Assembly (NCBI GenBank): GCA_933207985.1
Contig: OW240915.1
Span: forward strand, 120,459,680-120,523,679
DNA length: 64,000 nt
Reading direction: 5' to 3'
Source of the DNA: Pelobates cultripes
Taxonomy: Eukaryota; Chordata; Amphibia; Anura; Pelobatidae
Positions 10,846 through 22,690 of the stretch are shown here, one piece after another. The position numbers and the translations under genes are program-made. The first letter of the stretch is position 1. Each line of letters opens with the position of its first letter. Below the pieces are notes generated by a model, which was not told where the DNA came from, made no database searches, and was given only the letters and a program-made list of their open reading frames with translations.

Positions 10846-11797
10846 GGCCACTGAAGACCCTGACAGTCTTCCCATCCCAGATCTGTTAGCTGACTCCGAG
10901 CCTAAAACTCTGCTCAATACAGTGCAGCTAGGGGAGCGGTTAACTCCCACAGAAAGGGAACAACTCCAACAATTGCTAGCTGAGAAAGGATTGACGTTCT
11001 CTCAGGAGCCAGGTTACACACCCTTAGCGACACATTATGTGGAGACCCCAGGACAAACCCCTCTCAGACAGACTCCCTATAAAACCCCCGAGGCCATAAA
11101 AGAGGAGACGAGAAAGGAGATTCAGGAGATGTTAAAACTGGGAGTTATAGAGCCGTCCGACAGCCCCTGGGCATCCCCAGTTGTCCCGTCCTTTTTGGGA
11201 ACTAGAACGACTCGGTTCTGTGTCGATTACCGACGCCTCAATGACCGGACCATGACAGACGCACACCCCATGCCCCGAGTAGACGAACTATTAGATCGTA
11301 TTGCCAGGTTACGATAGCTGACCACCATCGATCTGTGCAAACGGTACTGGCAGATTCCCCTGGACAAGGACGCTATCCCTAAGTCGGCGTTTGTCTCCCC
11401 GTTTGGCTTATACCAGTTTATGGTCATGCCATTCGGGATGAAAAATGCCCCAGCTACATTTCAGCGCTTAGCGGATCGTCTCCTTGATGGCTTTCAGGAA
11501 TTTGTGTGCGCATACCTGGATGACATTGCGATCTATAGTGAAACTTGGGGAGAGCACTTAAGACATGTAGAGGCTATGCTGGATCAGATTAGGGCCGCAG
11601 GCCTAACTCTGAAACCAGAGAAATTTAATTTCGGAATGGCCGAAGTACAGTACTTGGGACACAGGGCAGGGTGTGGGAAACAGCGACCAGAACCTGCTAA
11701 GGTGGAAGCTGTAGCCAACTGGCCCACACCCCACACCAAGACCCAAGTACTGGCATTCTTAGGGACTTGCGGGATATTACAGGAAATTTGTCCCTGA
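10846..11797 (+). pseudogene. Reverse transcriptase
   Basis: Fused downstream of integrase in the frame 9956-11317, then continuing after TAG at 11318 in 11420-11797. RT landmarks in order: LGVIEPSDSPWASPVV, FCVDYRRLN, the sequence equivalent to TTIDL after the stop, MPFGMKNAPATFQRL, and the catalytic box YLDD (codons about 11513-11524). It copies the element RNA into DNA. The stop and a later frameshift near 11765 inactivate it. Confidence 0.92.
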
Positions 11798-11828
11798 CTA
11801 CAGCGCCATCGCTAAACCCCTGACAGAT

Positions 11829-12290
11829 TTGACATACGCACCGTTTTTTTCTGCCCCCGTCCCTAACAAAAGATTTGTCATCCATACAGATGCGTCCATG
11901 TACGGACTGGGGGCAGTTCTGAGCCAGGTCGGGGAAGATGGAGGGGAACACCCTGTCGCGTACCTGAGTAGAAAACTATTGCCCAGGGAAGTGAGCTACG
12001 TGGCAGTGGAAAAAGAGTGTCTAGCCCTGGTCTGGGCTCTAAAGAAGCTCACACCATACCTGTAAGGTCAGGAATTCACTTTGATCACAGACCATAACCC
12101 CCTAGTATGGCTGAACCGAGTGGCTGGGGACAATGGACGATTACTAAGATGGAGCTTGGCACTACAACCATACAACTTCTCCATTCAGTATCGCCCTGGC
12201 CGGTTCAATGGGAATGCAGACGGACTGTCCAGGCAAACGGAACTTTTACCTTAACCACAGACCGGACAGTCTCAAGTTGCCCCGAAAGGA
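11829..12290 (+). pseudogene. RNase H
   Basis: Gypsy-type RNase H removing the RNA strand during reverse transcription. HTDASMYGLGAVLSQ holds the first catalytic Asp region; VEKECLALVWAL holds the Glu. A TAA at 12063-12065 interrupts before TLITDHNPLVWL, and a further frame change precedes YRPGRFNGNADGLSRQ. Pol ends here, about 20 bp before the polypurine tract. Confidence 0.88.
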
Positions 12291-12304
12291 TCAATCCTTT
12301 CTAC

Positions 12305-12317
12305 AAAAGGGGAGCAG
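12305..12317 (+). promoter_or_regulatory. Polypurine tract
   Basis: AAAAGGGGAGCAG directly precedes the 3' LTR, the usual primer for plus-strand DNA synthesis. Confidence 0.85.
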
Positions 12318-13355
12318 TGTAACAGAACTATGCTTTTGCCCATGCTTTTTGCCTGGACTTAGATAACAACGCTGCTGGATGTATTACACAAAAACCGAAT
12401 GGCTATTTTCGTGGAAATATTCCTACTAGAGTACAGCCCAAAATACCGAACATCGGACCACCCAGGGGAACAGTTAATTGGTATTTTACCTCCCAGCGCT
12501 TGTGGAGCTGTTCGCATGGTTCATACGAATTCCTTTGTGCTCAGGTTAGATGGCCGCCATTTCGGGACTTTACACGTGTTCACGGCCATCTTACGCACGA
12601 ACAGCGGTGTTTGCCTTTGAACGCATGGAACTAAAAACAGATACGCAAACAGGCGAACAACGCTGAGACATCCAGGAGCTCGTAAGTTCGTGCTGGAACT
12701 ACCGAACATCCGGCCGTTCGGTAGTTTTGTTTAAGCTCTCATAGGGATTCCAGCGAACACCAGGATGACTGTGGATGGCAAGGGGTTCGTGGGGTTTTAA
12801 TGCACGACCGACCGCAAGGCCAAAACTTATGGAACTCTTTTCGGCTAGAAAACCTGTGCGGTCAGTCAAAACTTCAAAGATCCATAACTCCCGAACCCCT
12901 CAACCGAATGGGCTGAAATTTGGACATATTGTTCCCCTGAGTGAGAGCTATCAAGCGGTGCTGGACTTAAAGGTGTACCCCCTGTTTTTGGGGTACATCC
13001 AGAATGTGGTTAAAATTGTGTCTGTTTTAATTATGTTATATGTTATCTGAGGGGAGGAGACGTGGGGGTTGAACCATGTATCTAATTGGCTGTTGTGTTA
13101 AATATGTGGGTGTAGCCTTTCAGAGGGCACCATTGCATAAAAGGAGACCCCTGTCAATAAACATCAGTTCTACTTGACCCTTCAAAACGTAGCCTCATCT
13201 CGTTCTTGGAGGGGATTTATGGTACCGTTACTCTGCCTCATTTTACAGTACTGCCGGATTATACACTTGGATATCGTGGATGGGAATAAGAACTCCATTA
13301 CTTCACAGCAGCTTGCCAACGGCAGATACCACTCTCCAGCTGGGTAGCCGTTACA
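12318..13355 (+). repeat. 3' LTR of the Gmr1-like element
   Basis: 1038 bp, TGTAACAG to CCGTTACA. It retains the block around 12891-12980 that is deleted in the 5' LTR. The CCATG target duplication follows at once. Confidence 0.95.
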
Positions 13356-13509
13356 CCATGGGACTTGAAATTAAATAATGTGGTCGGTAAGTGGGGGCAA
13401 ATAAGCAGGGTGGGTGGGAGCTAATATGGGTCCTCACCTATAGGTGTTAGTCCTCACCCATAGAAAATATGCAAGTGTTGGTGGACATGACATTATCCTT
13501 AAGTTTCTC

Positions 13510-14323
13510 TGTGGCAAACCTAGCCACTTGGGACTGTAAAAGACTTTCGTGCATCGTATTGCTTTAAGGACACTGGAAATGGTCGTATTTTATATTGTAT
13601 GGATTATGTGAATTAGAGCATTCGTATGCTAGTGGCACGAAAGCCGCCAGCATTCAATTGGGAGTTTCATGAACAGTAACCTGCAACACTGTTCGTGAAA
13701 CTAAATATTGCCGAATGGGAGACCACACCGATATGGTCGTGAGTCTCTCATTAGCTAGTTGCAACAATGTTTTAACCACTGTTAATGGATTTCATGGGTT
13801 CACTGGTGTTTGGTCGTCGAGTGCTTGGAGCTAAAATCGGATACTTGATTTCCAAACACCACTGGACTTCCAGACCGTTCAGGCAACTCGCTCTTTCGGT
13901 AAAACATAGCTTTTCTTCTGTCTTTCATTTAAACCCCGGTTCACCTAGAAGTGTATTTCATGTGGCATTCTGTTATATCTGCAGGGATCTGAGCGGTATT
14001 TCGTCTGAATACTCACTCAGATCCCCACAATCCAATGATCGTCATTCGGTTAAATCCACTGTAAATTGCATGTGATACTGAATTTAATATAAAAATGCCT
14101 GTTTCACTGTACATACAAATAATGTAATTAACTGTATCTGTATCTGGTTATGTCTCCATCTTCCCTGTACAGTAAGGAATGATGAGAAATGACCCTGCAT
14201 GGTCAGTTTCCCACACAGTCCACATGATTAAAACCCCTGCAGTAGCAATCTGAAAACCCCTTGCATGGGGAATCATATAAATTTGGTGACCTTGCAATAA
14301 AGCTTCAGTTGACTCCCAGATTA
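13510..14323 (+). repeat. Truncated LTR
   Basis: Starts TGTGGCAAACC, like the LTR at 31341. It carries CATATAAATTTGG near 14273 (TATA) and GCAATAAAGC near 14294 (poly(A) signal), so it reads on the plus strand. It is cut at 14323, where another LTR begins. No coding sequence; its family is probably related to the Gmr1-type LTRs. Confidence 0.55.
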
Positions 14324-15593
14324 TGTTTAGGCGATCGTCCCCTTTCAGAGATGCAGGCACAGCTACTGTAGAACACCAAACTCCCGAACCGCATGTAAGG
14401 GAATGCTCCAAACTCCCGAACAGCATACAATATAGCATTCCAAACTCACGAACTGGAACCATATGAATAGCTGCTAGCAGACAAATAGGAAAAGCACCCA
14501 AGCGGCTTAGACTCCTTGCAATCAGTCTCTATCAGCATTCAGTAAATCCCCCCCAATGACGAGACAAGGCTCCGTGTTGTGGGTCAAGCAGTGGTCTGTT
14601 TAATGAGGGCTACCTGCCCAGTATTTATGCAGGTCTCCCACCTGGTGGACACTCCCCTAGGGGACCAAATGGGAGACTTTGACAAAAGACAGACAATCAG
14701 CAAAATAGGACACACAGTCACATTATATTCCCACAATGCATCCTGGCTTCCTCCCTTTGCCCTGGAGATAATTGAGAAGTAATTAAATTATCTCCCAGGA
14801 CAAAGGCAAATCGCCATTATGCACGTGGGGATACTAAAATAAGAATTACTATTAAAATACACTATGTGACACAAGTTACAATAAAACTATACATTTAACA
14901 TATCCCCAGATAGCTCAGGTCTGAGCACACATTATTAAGCGAATGGCGCTCAGACCACACGAATACAGTTTAATCGCCATGGAGCCAAAGTCTTCCCAAA
15001 GTCAGTTCTCATACGAATGAGCTCCATGGGATTCCTATCTGGGGTATAGTGTAGTCAGGTACAACTACCGAATACCTGGCCATTCATGTACTTCCACCGA
15101 ACAAGAAGGGAGGTCGGCGGCTTCAGCGGTGTTCGTGTCAAACTGTGTCCGGTTTTAGTTCCATGAGTTAGGCGTCGAACACCGCTGTGCGTTCAAGTGT
15201 TTAAAATGGCCGCGATCTCGTGTTCGTTATACGAATGGCGGCCACCCAGTATTCGTCAATTAAGCTGCGGTTAACCGCAGCTTCTGGTAGGCTAATTGCC
15301 GATACACTTCAGCTCCCAGGTGGTCTAGTCATTTGTGTGGTTGTTCGGTAGTTTGCCCCAGACAAACAAACTGTCACACATGCAGACACAAATAAACAAA
15401 CACTGACACATATAGATACAGATACACACACACCTGCAGATACACAGATGCAAACACTGACAGATATGCAGATACACACATAAGTCTTTTCTGCAGGGGA
15501 AACAAAGTCTTTTAACATGGGGCCATAATGCAAAGGTAACAGTTGAGCAACCAGGCTTCTCCAATGCAATGTGGCGAGGTTGCTCTCGTCACA
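14324..15593 (-). repeat. LTR of the 20097-21526 family, left-truncated
   Basis: Matches 20132-21526 over most of its length (TGTTTAGGCGATCG, CTGCCCAGTATTTATGCAGG, GGACACTCCCCTAGG). It lacks the first 35 bp of that LTR and contains a 127-bp inserted block (15354-15480). On the minus strand, GCATAAATACTGG is a TATA box and ATTAAA follows it. It also carries the conserved inverted repeat at 14755-14806. Confidence 0.8.
15354..15480. repeat. 127-bp copy of minisatellite sequence inside an LTR
   Basis: By eye identical to 16697-16823. The related LTR at 20097-21526 has unrelated sequence at the equivalent place. Confidence 0.9.
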
Positions 15594-15649
15594 GTCTCCC
15601 TCAGGTGGCTAAGGGTCCCTTGCCAGTAATAAATGAATCGTCAATAATC

Positions 15650-16382
15650 CATCCATACAGGAGAGAAAGGGCCAGCTTGCATAAAGTCTTTTCTGGAGTT
15701 TTATTTATCTTTTTATTAAGGGCAATATTCAGAAATCCAAAGGTCGCATCCCATAGTTCTTTTATTGTGGCACAGTACCACCATATGTTTAAAGAAGTGC
15801 CTTCTGTTTGAAGACATCACCAACATAAAGAGTTTGCATTTGGAAACATTTGTTTTTATTCTCGCTGGAACCAAATACCATCTGTTTAAAACTTTAAAAT
15901 ATATCTCTTTAAGATTCAACAAGCGTGTATTCTTAATTCTTGATTACTTTAATGTAAAAGGTACACCAGTTTTTTATGTCCATATCGATTTTCAGTTCCC
16001 TTTCCCAGGTTTTCAAAGTAGTTGGGAGTGTATCTTTCTTAATAGATCAAATTATTTGTAATCCTTTAGACAATGGTCTAGAAGTTCCATTTGCAGTAAA
16101 TAGGATTTTAATATTATTCGATGTTTCACTAGATACAGCTATCATATGAGATTTTAGAAAACTCTTAATTCTGAGATAATTGAATATCTCTTTTGATGGT
16201 AATTTAAAATCAGCCAATATCTGAGGAAAGCTTTTCAAAACAGAATTTATCATTAGCTGAGATATGTTGGTTATACCTAATTGTTTCCATTTGTCTAAAT
16301 GCTCAATGAAATTTAATTTAAGTTATTATGGAATCTTCGTATTGATACCCATGGTAGTTTTATTTATCCCATGCTTCCAAAA
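15650..16382 (-). mobile_element. L1/Tx1-like LINE fragment (3' part of ORF2)
   Basis: On the minus strand, broken frames encode the region downstream of the L1 RT: LPSKEIFNYLRIKSFLKS matches the LINE at 44340-44400 (LPPREVFSYLRIKSYLRN). It is followed by KVLNRWYLVPARI, the block preceding the C-terminal zinc motif of L1-like ORF2. Many stops; no endonuclease or RT core remains. Confidence 0.7.
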
Positions 16383-16542
16383 GATCAGTGGTTGCCAACC
16401 TTTTTTCACTTGAGTACCCCTTGGAAGCCCATTTCCATAAATTGTACCCCTCGCATTAACAAAATGTTTGTAATTAATATAGTTACATTTTCTTCAAATG
16501 TATTCATTTTCTCTGTTCCATCTCCCCTTTTTCTCTGCCCTA
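16383..16542. mobile_element. Left end of a hAT-like element
   Basis: TCAGTGGTTGCCAACC at 16383 resembles hAT inverted ends such as the one at 30744. No matching right end is visible, so this is a truncated copy or an element expanded by the following tandem repeats. Confidence 0.35.
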
Positions 16543-16690
16543 GGCTCTCCCTGCTTCTCCTCTGACGCAGGCTCTCCCTGATTCTCCTCTGACCCCGGCT
16601 CTCCCTGATTCTCCTCTAACCCAGGCTCTCCCTGATTCTCCTCTGACCCAGGCTCTCCCTGATTCTCCTCTGCCCCAGTCTCCCCTGCTG
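16543..16690. repeat. Tandem repeat, about 27-30 bp unit
   Basis: Five or so copies of a unit containing GGCTCTCCCTGATTCTCCTC. Confidence 0.85.
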
Positions 16691-16696
16691 CTTCTC

Positions 16697-18149
16697 TGCC
16701 CCAGACAAACAAACTGTCACACATGCAGACACAAATAAACAAACACTGACACATATAGATACAGATACACACACACCTGCAGATACACAGATGCAAACAC
16801 TGACAGATATGCAGATACACACACTGACATACATACTGGTACATATGTACAGATACAATGATACACAAACACACAGATAAAAACACTGACATACATACAC
16901 AGACACACAAAAACATTACATACAGATACACAGATACAAACACTGAGACACATACAGATACAGACAGAATAAAACACTGACACACATACAGGTACAAAGA
17001 TATATACCCTGACACACAGATACATACAGTGACACATATGCAGATACAGTGAAACACAGATACATAAACTGACACAAATGCAGATACATAGACACACAGA
17101 TACTGAAACACACACATACACACAATGACACAGATACATTCACTGACACACATACAGACACAGATACCCACACAGACATACAGATACAGACACTGATTCA
17201 CAGATACACTGACACATGCAGATATAGACATACAGATATAGACACTGACACACAGTTACATACACTGTCACACATACAGATACACACCCAGACACACTAA
17301 CACACAGATACATACCCTGACACACATGCAGATACACAGACACATAGATACATACATTGAAACAATTAAGAATTCACACCCTGACACACAGATACACACC
17401 CTGACACAAACATGCAGATACACGGACATATAGATACATACCCTGACACACATGCAAACACATAACCTGACAAACTTACAGATATACACCCTGACACACT
17501 GACAAACAGATACACACACTGACACACATACAATACATACTCTGATACACATACCGATACAGGCCCTGATACACAACCTAACATTGTCATTGTTAGGCAT
17601 GGCCTGTTGCCCTGACACACATGCAGAAAAACAAATATATACATACACTGACACACTTAAGGATACACACCCTGACACACATGCAGACACACAGACATAC
17701 ATGCATATACAGAGACACTGACACATATATACATACCCTGACACACATGCAGATACACAAATACAGATACAGGCACTGACACACATCCTCACGCACTGAT
17801 ACTTATCCTGACACACAGATACATACCCTGAGACACAGATACATTGACACACATATACACAGACACAAATCCAGATACACAGAGATACACACCCTGACAC
17901 ACAGATACGCACTGACACACATGCAGATACACAGACATATAGATACATACAATTACACACTTAAGGATACATGCCCTGACATACAGATGCACTTCCTGAC
18001 ACACATATACATACCCTGACACACAGATACACAGACACACATGCAGATACACAGAGATACACACACTGACACAGAGATTCACACACTGACACACAGATAC
18101 ACACTGGCACACAGATACACACTGGCACACATGCAGATACACAGACATA
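16697..18149. repeat. CA-rich minisatellite, 1.45 kb
   Basis: Irregular array of units such as CTGACACACATGCAGATACA. Long minus-strand frames of Val/Cys/Ser-rich composition exist in all phases, as expected from a repeat lacking stops, and are not genes. A break in the pattern occurs at about 17575-17605, with non-repeat sequence. Confidence 0.95.
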
Positions 18150-18151
18150 TA

Positions 18152-19087
18152 CAGTGAGGGAAAAAAGTATTTGATCCCCTGCTGATTTTGAACATTTATT
18201 CACTGAGTGAGAGACAGAAAAAAAAAATCCAGAAAAACGCATGTCAAAAAAGTTGTAAATTGATTTGCATGTCAATGAGTAAAATAAGACATTTATTGTA
18301 GTTGGCCACCAGGTTTGCACACATCTCAGGGATTTTGTCCCACTCCTCTTTGCAGATCCTCTCCAAGTCATTAAGGTTTTGAGACTTACGTTTAGTAACT
18401 CAAACCCTTCACATATTTTCTATGGGATTAAGGTCTGGAGACTGGCTAAGCCACTCCAGGACCTTAATGCACTTCTTCTTGAGCCACTCCTTTGTTGCCT
18501 TGGTTATGTGTTTTGGGTAATTGTCATGCCGGAATAACCATCCACGACCCATTTCCAATGCCCTGGCTGAGGGAAGGAGGTTCTCATCCAAGATTTGACT
18601 GTACATGACCCCGTCCATTGTCCCTTTGATGCGGTGCAGTTTTCCTGTCCCCTTAGCAGAAAAACAAAGCATAATGTTTCCACCACATTATTTGACGGTG
18701 GGGATGGTGTTCTTCCTCCTTCCAGCATTCCTCCTTCTCCAAACACGGCGAGTTGAGTTGATGCCAAAGAGCTTGATTTTGGTCTCATCTGACCACAACA
18801 CTTTCACCCAGTTCTCCTCTGAATCATTGAGATGTTCGTTGGCAAACTTCAGACAGGCCTGTACATGTTCTTATTTGAGATGGGGGACCTTGTGGGTGCT
18901 GCAGGATTTCAGTCCTTCACGGTGTAGTGTCCCAGCTGCCTTGTAGTTCTGGGCTGATTTCTCACGATCATTGAAACTCCGCGAGATGAGATCTTGCATG
19001 GAGCACCAGAGCGAAGGAGACTGTGTTTCTTCCATTTCCGAATAATCGCACCAACTGTGGTCACCTTCTCACCGGAAACAATTATTT
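18152..19087 (-). mobile_element. Truncated Tc1/mariner transposon
   Basis: Begins at a TA (18150-18151) with CAGTGAGGGAAAAAAGTATT, a typical vertebrate Tc1 end. The transposase is on the minus strand; the right half, with the first DNA-binding domain and the other inverted end, is missing beyond about 19087. Confidence 0.9.
18409..19065 (-). pseudogene. Tc1 transposase (C-terminal two thirds)
   Basis: Would cut and paste the element at TA sites. The last 87 residues (18672-18409) are open and contain the second catalytic Asp in FRHDNYPKH and the Glu in [10 protein letters not shown], with 34 residues between them (DD34E spacing of Tc1). Upstream frames (18788-18504 and further to about 19065) hold the DQTKINLFG-equivalent region and a helix-turn-helix remnant with [14 protein letters not shown], broken by frame changes. 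Confidence 0.85.
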
Positions 19088-19350
19088 AACTTTTCTTTCT
19101 CTTTCCATTCTTCCTCCCCCATTCTTGTTTTCTCTTCCTCTCTACCCCCACTCCTTCCCTTACCCTATTGTTCTTTCTCTAATCCCCTCCTTTCTTAATT
19201 TGTTTTGCATTACCCTATCCAAGATAAGAAAGGGAAAAAAGAAATATATGAGAGAGAAAATAAAATCAGCTTAGTGTAATTTCATCCATATATTATCAAG
19301 ACATAATCCTTAAATTGCACATTTAGTTAAATCATTCAGTTATTACCCAT
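19088..19350. other. Pyrimidine-rich and AT-rich spacer
   Basis: C/T-rich to about 19200, then A-rich. No gene seen; possibly the degraded end of a transposon. Confidence 0.5.
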
Positions 19351-20096
19351 TGGGTACCTCCGTTGATGGATGCTCCTAGTCCTTCCTGAGGACTCCAAGC
19401 ACTCTACTTGACACCCTCAGCACTGCAGACCGAACCTCTCATCCTGCAAAAAGAGCTCCTAAAAGAGCTTAGTGATTATAGCTAGGGGAGTATAGCAATC
19501 CCCCAGTGTAAATGCAGCCTTTTCCCCCACACATGAGACGAGGCTCTATGTTGAGGATAAAACAGGAACTCAGCAGTCTGAGGGTTTATTGTCTTATATG
19601 CAACTTTTCTTACAAGGTTACCACCCACATGGTCTTGTGAAACAGCCAATCAAACACAATACAATACAGTCAGACACTCCCAGTTAGGACACACAAACCC
19701 TCCCCTATGCCTGTGATATAATTACTGTACACAATGGGTTAACTTAATTATTACAGGCAAGAAAATATACAGTTTCATACAATATTCATAACTCCCAAAA
19801 TATACATACAATCTCCATAAAATTACGTATTCTGAATCAGCATACTCCATATACAAACATACTCAAAAATCATACAATTCCCTCCAGTGGTTCAAAAGTT
19901 AGATGGAAGTTCTATTTGACCGCCTGCAAGCATGGCTTTCATGCCCAAAACAGTTCCACAGATTTAGGCTGTGTAGCCGGTCTATCTTCTCCTCTATCCT
20001 GGAGATAATTGGCTTAAGTAACTATAGTAAACTCAATTATCTCCAGGTACAGAAAATATCACTAAGTTACAACTGCAACAAAACACATAAAAATAC

Positions 20097-21526
20097 TGTA
20101 ACGGACCATTTTGCACAAAAGGGGAAAAAAATGTTTAGGCGATCGGCCCCTTTTCCAGAGATGCAGACACAGCTACTGCAGAACACCAAACACACGAACC
20201 GCCAATAAGTGAATGCTCCAAACACCTGAACTGCATACAAGGGAATGCTCCAAACACTCGAACTGCATTCAAGGGAATGCTCCAAACACTCAAACTGCAT
20301 ACAAGGGAATGCTCCAAACACTCAAACTGCATACAAGGGAATGCTCCAAACACTCGAACTGCATACAAGGGAATGCTCCAAACACCCGAACTGGAACCTC
20401 ACGAATAGCTGCTAGCAGACGAACAGGAAAAGCATCCAAGCGGCTTACACTCCTAGCAATCAGTCTCTATCAGCATTCAGTAAATCCCCCCAAAGACGAG
20501 ACAGAGCTCCGTGTTGAGGGTCAAGCAGTGGTCTGTTTAATGGGGGCTACCTGCCCAGTATTTATGCAGGTCTCCCACCTGGTGGACACTCCCCTAGGGG
20601 ACCAAATGGGAGACTGTGACAAGGGACAGACAAGTAGACAAATAGGACACACAGTCACAATATATTCCCACAATGCATCCTGGCTTCCTCCTCTCTGCCC
20701 TGGGAGATAATTGAGAAGTAATTCAATTATCTCCCAAGACAAAGGCAAAAACTCCATTACACACGTGGGGACACAAAACCAGTATTATACTTTAAAATAC
20801 TTAAAGTAACATTTATTACATAAAACACAGACATGTAACATATCCCCAGATAGCTCAGGTCTGAGCGCACATTATTAGGTGAATGGCACTCAGACCACAC
20901 GAATACAGTTTAATCGCCATGGAGCCAAAGTCTTTAATTACACAAATAGGATCCATGGCATAGCTATCTGGGTTAAAACATTCCCCCAACACAAAATACC
21001 TAATTTACATACATTCGTTAAATTGGTACGAATTAGAACCAGGGGCTGGAGGCTCAGCGGTGCTTAGCTGACACAGTGTCCAGATTTGGCGTAGGAAAGC
21101 CGGGCAGAAAAGCGCTGGCTGCCCGGGGAGCTCCAGAACATCGCCATCGTGTGGCAGCTAGGTGTAACCACGACCACCCAGTAACAGTCAATTAAGCTGC
21201 GGTTAACCGCAGCTACTGGGTGGTCAATTGCCGGCACACGCTCGTTAAGCCGTGGTTAACCGCGGCTTCAGGGAGGTAAATGGAGGGCACACGCCAGCTT
21301 CTGGGTGGCCATTTAATGGCGCCGGCCGACTTCCCACGGTTCTGGGGAGGCTGATAGAAGTCTGTTTGTTCGGTAGATAGAATCTACCGAACGGCTGTGC
21401 AGAAAGGAAGGAATAAATCTTTCTGCACAGTAAAATTAACCGTTTGACTGCCGGTCCATAATCCAAAGGCAGCAGGCGGGCAACCAGGCTCCTCCAATGC
21501 AATCTGGCGAGATTGGTCTTGTCACA
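20097..21526 (-). repeat. Solo LTR with AATAC target duplication
   Basis: 1430 bp, TGTAACGG to TTGTCACA on the plus strand. It is flanked by AATAC at 20092-20096 and 21527-21531, so it is a solo LTR left by recombination. Minus-strand TATA (GCATAAATACTGG at about 20567-20555), then ATTAAA. It contains a 32-bp tandem repeat and the conserved inverted repeat at 20698-20740. Confidence 0.9.
20211..20394. repeat. 32-bp tandem repeat, about 6 copies
   Basis: GAATGCTCCA recurs at 20211, 20243, 20275, 20307, 20339 and 20371, exactly 32 bp apart. The related LTR at 14324 has only two or three diverged units. Confidence 0.95.
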
Positions 21527-21886
21527 AATACATAACTAATATTCTATAGAACTGAACCCCCACATCCCCGGATAGCTTGGATCTGATAACCGAACAGCGC
21601 TCAGATCCCACGAACACAGTCAAATCGCCATGGGATTAAACAATAGCAAGGGCTGATGAGAGATTGAGGAGGGACAAGGCAGCCAGTTTCAACAATGGGA
21701 CAGGAAACGGGGGAGGGGAAGAGGCACACCTTCCTTTGGATTCAAAGGAACAAAAAAAGTGTCCCAAAATCAAATAAGCCCAAACAGACTTTTTAAATGG
21801 CAATACTTCCCAGGGGCCATAGTCACAAGGCAAGAGGCTGGCAAGCAGGCCTCTCCAAGAGCAAGTGGCGAAGGGCACTTCGTCAC

Positions 21887-22690
21887 ACCAGTATTTAGTG
21901 TTCACTCTTAATTATCAAAAGGAAAATAAATAAAAAATAAAACTAAAAATAAGCTTAGAGTATCATCATCTATATATTTATCTAAATATATTCTTAAATT
22001 ATTCACTTGTTGCCTGTGTTTCGCACTTAATTTCCAAGAGGAAAAACAACATTTTTATTCTTAGTGTACCATCTTCTAAATATTTATCAAAATTATTTTT
22101 AAACAGATTTATAAGTGGATCCAGGACAGAACTCTGAAGTACTCAACTCACGACTTGTTACCAATTTAAAAAAATATCCAGTTATAACTGCTCTCTGCAC
22201 TTTAGCTTTAAACTGATATTCTACTCAGGTGAAAGGTCCAGGCACAAGGAAACTGTCCTTCAGCAGATAGTTATTCAGTTCAAATCAGTTTTAGCTTGCA
22301 GCCTTTTTAAGCCTAACAATTCACACATACTTACAAGTATTAATAGAAAAACATGTGTAACACTCACATGAACTCTGTCGTCAGAGAAACACCATTCAAT
22401 GGTGGATGGAACTGATGGAAGACATAATATATATGTCAACTTCATTAATACAAAGCATGAATTGTCTCTCCATCAAGAAAGTTGGCTGCTCTCAGTTTAT
22501 CACAGTACCCATTGCTGGTATGAATTGCTACTTGTCGGATGCAGGATTCGACAACTAGCGGTATATGTAAGATGCTGCAACACACTACACCACATTGCAA
22601 TAATATAATGTACCTCTGATGTGATAATGTGCTTACTGTTCTAAGTTAATCTGCCTGTCATATTTTGTTTTACTTTACATGTTTAGTTCA
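21887..22690. other. Unassigned AT-rich spacer
   Basis: No splice-flanked coding stretch, RNA gene or transposon domain recognised. The open frame at 22399-22608 has no family resemblance. Confidence 0.6.

Larger units (their letters stand above)
6995..13360 (+). mobile_element. Gmr1-like Ty3/gypsy retrotransposon with target duplication
   Basis: Complete LTR element, 7000-13355, flanked by the perfect 5-bp duplication CCATG (6995-6999 and 13356-13360). The order is 5' LTR, primer site, gag, protease, integrase, reverse transcriptase, RNase H, polypurine tract, 3' LTR. Integrase before reverse transcriptase is the copia-type order, yet the domains are Ty3/gypsy-like; this combination defines the Gmr1 group described from deuterostomes by Goodwin and Poulter. 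Several frameshifts and stops (for example TGA near 9944, TAG at 11318 and TAA at 12063) make it inactive. Confidence 0.93.
19351..21886 (-). repeat. LTR interrupted by a second LTR
   Basis: Left part 19351-20096 and right part 21527-21886 form one LTR on the minus strand. The right edge TTCGTCACA equals the start TGTGACGAA on the minus strand, as in the neighbouring LTRs. It keeps its own copy of the conserved inverted repeat at 19997-20048. The inserted LTR occupies 20097-21526 with an AATAC duplication. The left limit at 19351 is approximate, and no target duplication for the outer LTR was found. Confidence 0.7.

Noticed and set aside
16697..18149. Repeat array considered as a CRISPR-like array
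   Set aside because: Units are irregular, without unique spacers of constant length, and the genome is a vertebrate one.
16494..18371. Several long minus-strand frames rich in Val, Cys and Ser
   Set aside because: They occur in all three phases over a CA-rich minisatellite, where stops are rare. Composition is dictated by the repeat.
18605..18946. 113-residue plus-strand frame
   Set aside because: Shadow of the minus-strand Tc1 transposase.
22399..22608. Possible additional host exon
   Set aside because: No matching protein family and weak splice signals.
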